A stretch of 64,000 nt of DNA, from positions 20,606-84,605 of the forward strand of contig JAUYNO010000094.1 in assembly GCA_030696045.1 (NCBI GenBank), in the 5' to 3' direction. Positions 62,847-64,000 of this stretch are shown piece after piece. Within the stretch, counting starts at the first letter, position 1; each line of letters opens with the position of its first letter. Under the pieces are notes generated by a model. The model made no database searches. It was not told the origin of the DNA and saw nothing but the letters and a program-made list of their open reading frames with translations. The stretch is from Stagnimonas sp. (GTDB taxonomy: Bacteria; Pseudomonadota; Gammaproteobacteria; Nevskiales; Nevskiaceae). Made by a program: the position numbers and the translations under genes.

Positions 62847-63553
62847 TGGCCTTGATTGAACTGGACAACATCGTCCGCAGCTACCGCCTGGGCGGCGAGG
62901 ACTTTCACGCCCTGCGCGGCATCACGCTGACGGTGGAGCGCGGCGAGTTCGTGGCGGTGATGGGGCAGTCGGGCTCGGGAAAATCGACGCTGATGAACAT
63001 CCTCGGCTGTCTCGATACGCCCAGCGGCGGCGACTACCGCCTGGCCGGCGAGCGGGTTTCGGCGCTTAGCCGGGCGCGGCTGGCGCAGATCCGCAATCGC
63101 CTGATCGGCTTCGTGTTCCAGAATTTCAACCTGCTGGCGCGGGTCTCGGCACTCGAGAACGTGGCGCTGCCCCTGGCCTATGCGCGCGTCGGTCGCCGCG
63201 AGCGCCTGCGACGCGCGCAGGCGGCGCTGGAGCGGGTTGGCCTGGGCGCCAAACTGCAGAACAAGCCCAGCCAGCTCTCCGGTGGACAGCAGCAGCGCGT
63301 CGCCATTGCCCGCGCCCTGGTCACCGAGCCGCAGGTGCTGTTCGCCGACGAACCCACCGGCAACCTCGATTCCGTCACCAGCGTGGCGGTGATCGCCCTG
63401 CTGCAGGGCCTGTGGCGCGCCGGCCAGACCATCGTGCTGGTCACCCACGAGCCGGACATCGCGGCGCATGCGGCGCGGGTCATCACCCTGCGCGACGGGC
63501 AGGTGCTCAGCGATGTGCGCCAGCAAGCCGTTCCGGTGGAGGCTGCGGCATGA
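62846..63553 (+). CDS. ABC transporter ATP-binding protein (MacB/LolD type)
   Basis: The 235-residue ATPase has Walker A GQSGSGKST (40-48), the Q-loop FVFQNFNLL, signature LSGGQ (144-148) and Walker B LFADEPTGNLDS, with His in VTHEPD. This is the MacB/LolD group of ATPases that drive periplasmic machinery instead of transport across the inner membrane. It overlaps the adaptor gene (TGATG) and the permease gene by four bases, so the three are one operon. A separate ATPase and permease differ from the single-chain MacB of E. coli. Confidence 0.93.
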   Translation: MALIELDNIVRSYRLGGEDFHALRGITLTVERGEFVAVMGQSGSGKSTLMNILGCLDTPSGGDYRLAGERVSALSRARLAQIRNRLIGFVFQNFNLLARVSALENVALPLAYARVGRRERLRRAQAALERVGLGAKLQNKPSQLSGGQQQRVAIARALVTEPQVLFADEPTGNLDSVTSVAVIALLQGLWRAGQTIVLVTHEPDIAAHAARVITLRDGQVLSDVRQQAVPVEAAA

Positions 63554-64000
63554 GTCCGCTGGAAACCCTGCTCACCGCGCTGTCGGCGCTGGCGCGCAAC
63601 ACCCTGCGCTCGGCGCTGACCGCGCTCGGCATCGTCATCGGCGTCGCCGCGGTGATCGCGATGGTGGCGATCGGGTCCGGTGCCCAGGCCAAGATCGACG
63701 CCAGCTTCGCCGCGATGGGCACCAATCTGCTGGTGGTGCTGTCCGGCTCCTCGCAGGCGGGCGGCGTGCGCGGCGGCTTCGGCAGCCAGCCGACCCTGAC
63801 CTGGACCGATCTCAAGGCGATCCAGACCCAGCTCGACTCGGTGCTGGCGGCGGCGCCGCAGCTGCGCGCCAACGGCAATCTGGTCGCCGAGTCCGGCAAC
63901 TGGACCACCCAGATCACCGGCACCACGCCGGACTTCTTCGTGATCCGCGACTGGGCCACCGACGCCTGCAGCCTGTTCAGCCAGGAGGATGTCGATGCCA
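63550..64000 (+). CDS. MacB-type permease (FtsX/MacB fold), 3' end cut by window
   Basis: The first 150 codons are visible. A membrane helix in LRSALTALGIVIGVAAVIAMVAIG is followed by GSGAQAKIDASFAAMGTNLLVVL, the canonical start of MacB-type permeases with the MacB_PCD periplasmic domain beginning at about residue 45. The gene starts within the stop of the ATPase gene. The C-terminal three membrane helices lie outside the window. Confidence 0.92.
   Translation, partial: MSPLETLLTALSALARNTLRSALTALGIVIGVAAVIAMVAIGSGAQAKIDASFAAMGTNLLVVLSGSSQAGGVRGGFGSQPTLTWTDLKAIQTQLDSVLAAAPQLRANGNLVAESGNWTTQITGTTPDFFVIRDWATDACSLFSQEDVDA

Overview
The window reads as chromosomal DNA of a high-GC gammaproteobacterium of the order Lysobacterales (Xanthomonadales). 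Support is mixed. The gene order dapF-DUF484-xerC followed by hslV-hslU-DUF971, the type II (APH-fold) homoserine kinase, the hemC-hemD-hemX-hemY run, the ACE-like M2 peptidase and the DPP IV-type S9 peptidase are all typical of that group. Several genes also seem to be transcribed from a TAAxxT box only 8-9 bases before the start codon, without a Shine-Dalgarno site. No rRNA, tRNA, CRISPR array, prophage or intact transposase gene was seen.

Layout. Bases 1-18035 are dominated by minus-strand genes for very large, repeat-built secreted proteins: an Ig-like/PKD lipoprotein running off the left edge, an M2 metallopeptidase lipoprotein, a 2773-residue protein (seven propeller-like repeats, a DUF11 domain, about 18 Calx-beta-like repeats and a C-terminal sorting signal), a POT-family peptide transporter and a lipoprotein with 13 Ig-like (BIG_2) repeats. 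Bases 18236-29108 hold DUF4112, plsB, a lipoprotein FKBP isomerase, DUF4124, DUF1329, a subtilisin-like lipoprotein with a Ser/Gly linker, mtfA and uvrD. Bases 29201-33180 are the haem cluster hemC-hemD-hemX-hemY. Bases 33253-38246 hold an acetyl-CoA hydrolase/transferase diverging from a PhaC-like synthase, a TRIC-type channel and a metallo-beta-lactamase-fold hydrolase.

Bases 38451-45676 contain a cold-shock gene, a phosphate-binding-like protein overlapping a porin-like gene, a highly folded noncoding element, a thioesterase, an orphan TadG-like protein, an uncharacterised secreted protein and an MFS transporter. Bases 45716-55542 are housekeeping: thrB, dapF-DUF484-xerC, a small Ala/Pro/Glu lipoprotein, hslVU, DUF971, a 164-bp MITE-like element, and convergent trkA and trkH for potassium uptake. 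Bases 55674-64000 hold an aldehyde dehydrogenase, a DPP IV-like peptidase coupled to a nitronate monooxygenase-like gene, DUF3147, an HD-domain protein and a MacA/MacB-type efflux operon cut by the right edge.

Working together: the secreted peptidases (M2, S9, S8) and the POT transporter fit a lifestyle of scavenging proteins and peptides, and the giant repeat proteins would form part of the cell surface. No clear new defence or metabolic system was found. The least explained items are two noncoding elements (40635-41053 and 52252-52415), the seven-repeat N-terminus and C-terminal anchor of the giant Calx-beta protein, and the recurring short-leader promoter box shared by uvrD, hemC, trkA and trkH.
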